Shown: positions 63,301-64,000 of the stretch, piece after piece
How positions within the stretch are numbered: position 1 is the stretch's first letter
How the letters are laid out: each line of letters begins with the position of its first letter
Assembly: GCA_024734555.1 (NCBI GenBank)
Contig: JANPWX010000449.1
Span: 5,944,690-6,008,689, forward strand
Direction: 5' to 3'
DNA length: 64,000 nucleotides
Source of the DNA: Trochalopteron elliotii
Taxonomy: Eukaryota > Chordata > Aves > Passeriformes > Leiothrichidae
The notes under the pieces: model-generated
The model's database searches: none
The model's input: the letters and a program-made list of their open reading frames with translations, nothing else
What the model was told of the DNA's origin: nothing
Translations under genes and position numbers: made by a program

Positions 63301-64000
63301 TCTTCATCCAGAGAAGCTCTGGCAGCAGGAAGGAGAAGGGTGGTAGTAACCAGAATGTGACAGCAAATATTTTTTCAACATGAAAGTGAAATGATTTTTC
63401 TTTTTCTACTCTGGTTCCAAATAGGATGACTTAATAGTCCTTCTGTATTAACCTATCTTTCTGGATTTATTTGTGTTGCGACCTTTGGTTAAATACAACT
63501 CAATATTGCACATCAATGTTAAAACATTTCCTCTCTAAAGGGGAATACTGAGTTTATGATGAAGTGATACTAAGTGATGAAAGCCAAGGTCATGGTGTCT
63601 ATTGTACTCTGTTCTCTGTAGGTTCTGGTATTTCACTGGCCTCCTAGAGCTCCAGGAAATACAGCAGCAGCACATGATGAGGCCTCATTTATATCTGCTG
63701 GATTAAGTTTGCTCAGTCTCTCAATCAATTTGCAGTGTAGAAATTATGGATTTGGAGAATGGGAGAGAAACTGGTTTGTCTTATTATATGTCTTGCTGTA
63801 TGCTAGAAAAGGGAAAAACAAGGGTGCATATTTTGCCACATTTTGCAGCAATATGGTGTGTTATGGCCCCTGCTTCCCATGGGAGCTCATCCACAGCCTC
63901 AGCTCTACCTGACCAATGCTCCATCTCCTACCCAGATATTAATTTTTTTTCGATTGAGGGCCACAGTAGGGACTCTGTCCTGGAAGGACCTCTGGGGACC
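57329..64000. other. Intergenic DNA, no gene recognised
   Basis: No exon, RNA gene or further intact element could be supported. The longest open frame (60406-60924 minus, 172 codons) has no domain signature. Simple A-runs lie near 62027-62038 and 62480-62491. AT-rich blocks at about 61.7-61.9 kb and 62.4-62.7 kb, and a pair of TAATTA words at 59297 and 59307, are noted as possible regulatory sequence. Confidence 0.6.

Noticed and set aside
63946..64000. Terminal stretch ending CTGGAAGGACCTCTGGGGACC, which faintly recalls a CR1 3' end.
   Set aside because: It is too short and lacks the octamer, so it cannot be assigned before the window ends.

Overview
The window looks like nuclear DNA from a bird. 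Its repeats are typical of birds: several 5'-truncated CR1 LINE copies whose 3' ends carry the ATTCTATG-type octamer, and one solo long terminal repeat (LTR) matching a common avian endogenous retrovirus (ERV) type. I see no operons, tRNA, rRNA, CRISPR array or CpG-island promoter. Nothing in the sequence fixes the bird order or species.

Only one protein-coding gene can be supported: the 3' end of DDX10, a nucleolar DEAD-box RNA helicase, on the + strand. Its penultimate coding exon is at 22332-22465 and its last coding exon at 30747-30936. They join in frame through AG|T, making a serine codon, and encode the acidic and basic C-terminal tail (107 residues visible). A short 3' UTR follows, with three AATAAA signals between 31299 and 31412. 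The helicase core and all earlier exons must lie left of base 1, so at least 22.3 kb at the left is intron. The last intron is 8.3 kb.

Region by region. Bases 1-22331 are AT-rich intron with two CR1 copies, a TA/CA microsatellite, a (TTTTCC)8 array next to one ambiguous base, and a strongly pyrimidine-biased stretch near 15.2-16.2 kb. Bases 22466-30746 are the last intron, with a small ERVL-like fragment and two CR1 copies, one of which keeps recognisable reverse-transcriptase C-terminal sequence. From about 31.4 kb to the end I recognise no gene. That part holds one CR1 remnant, one solo LTR, and several AT-rich blocks with homeodomain-type motifs that could be conserved non-coding elements.

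All five CR1 copies recognised are in minus orientation, antisense to DDX10. The open reading frames of 60-195 codons outside DDX10 and CR1 look like chance frames. No previously undescribed system could be supported. The most useful leads are a possible intronic polyadenylation route for DDX10, the pyrimidine-biased intronic stretch, and the candidate regulatory blocks downstream of the gene. All comparisons with repeat families and with DDX10 rest on recognition by eye, without database searches.
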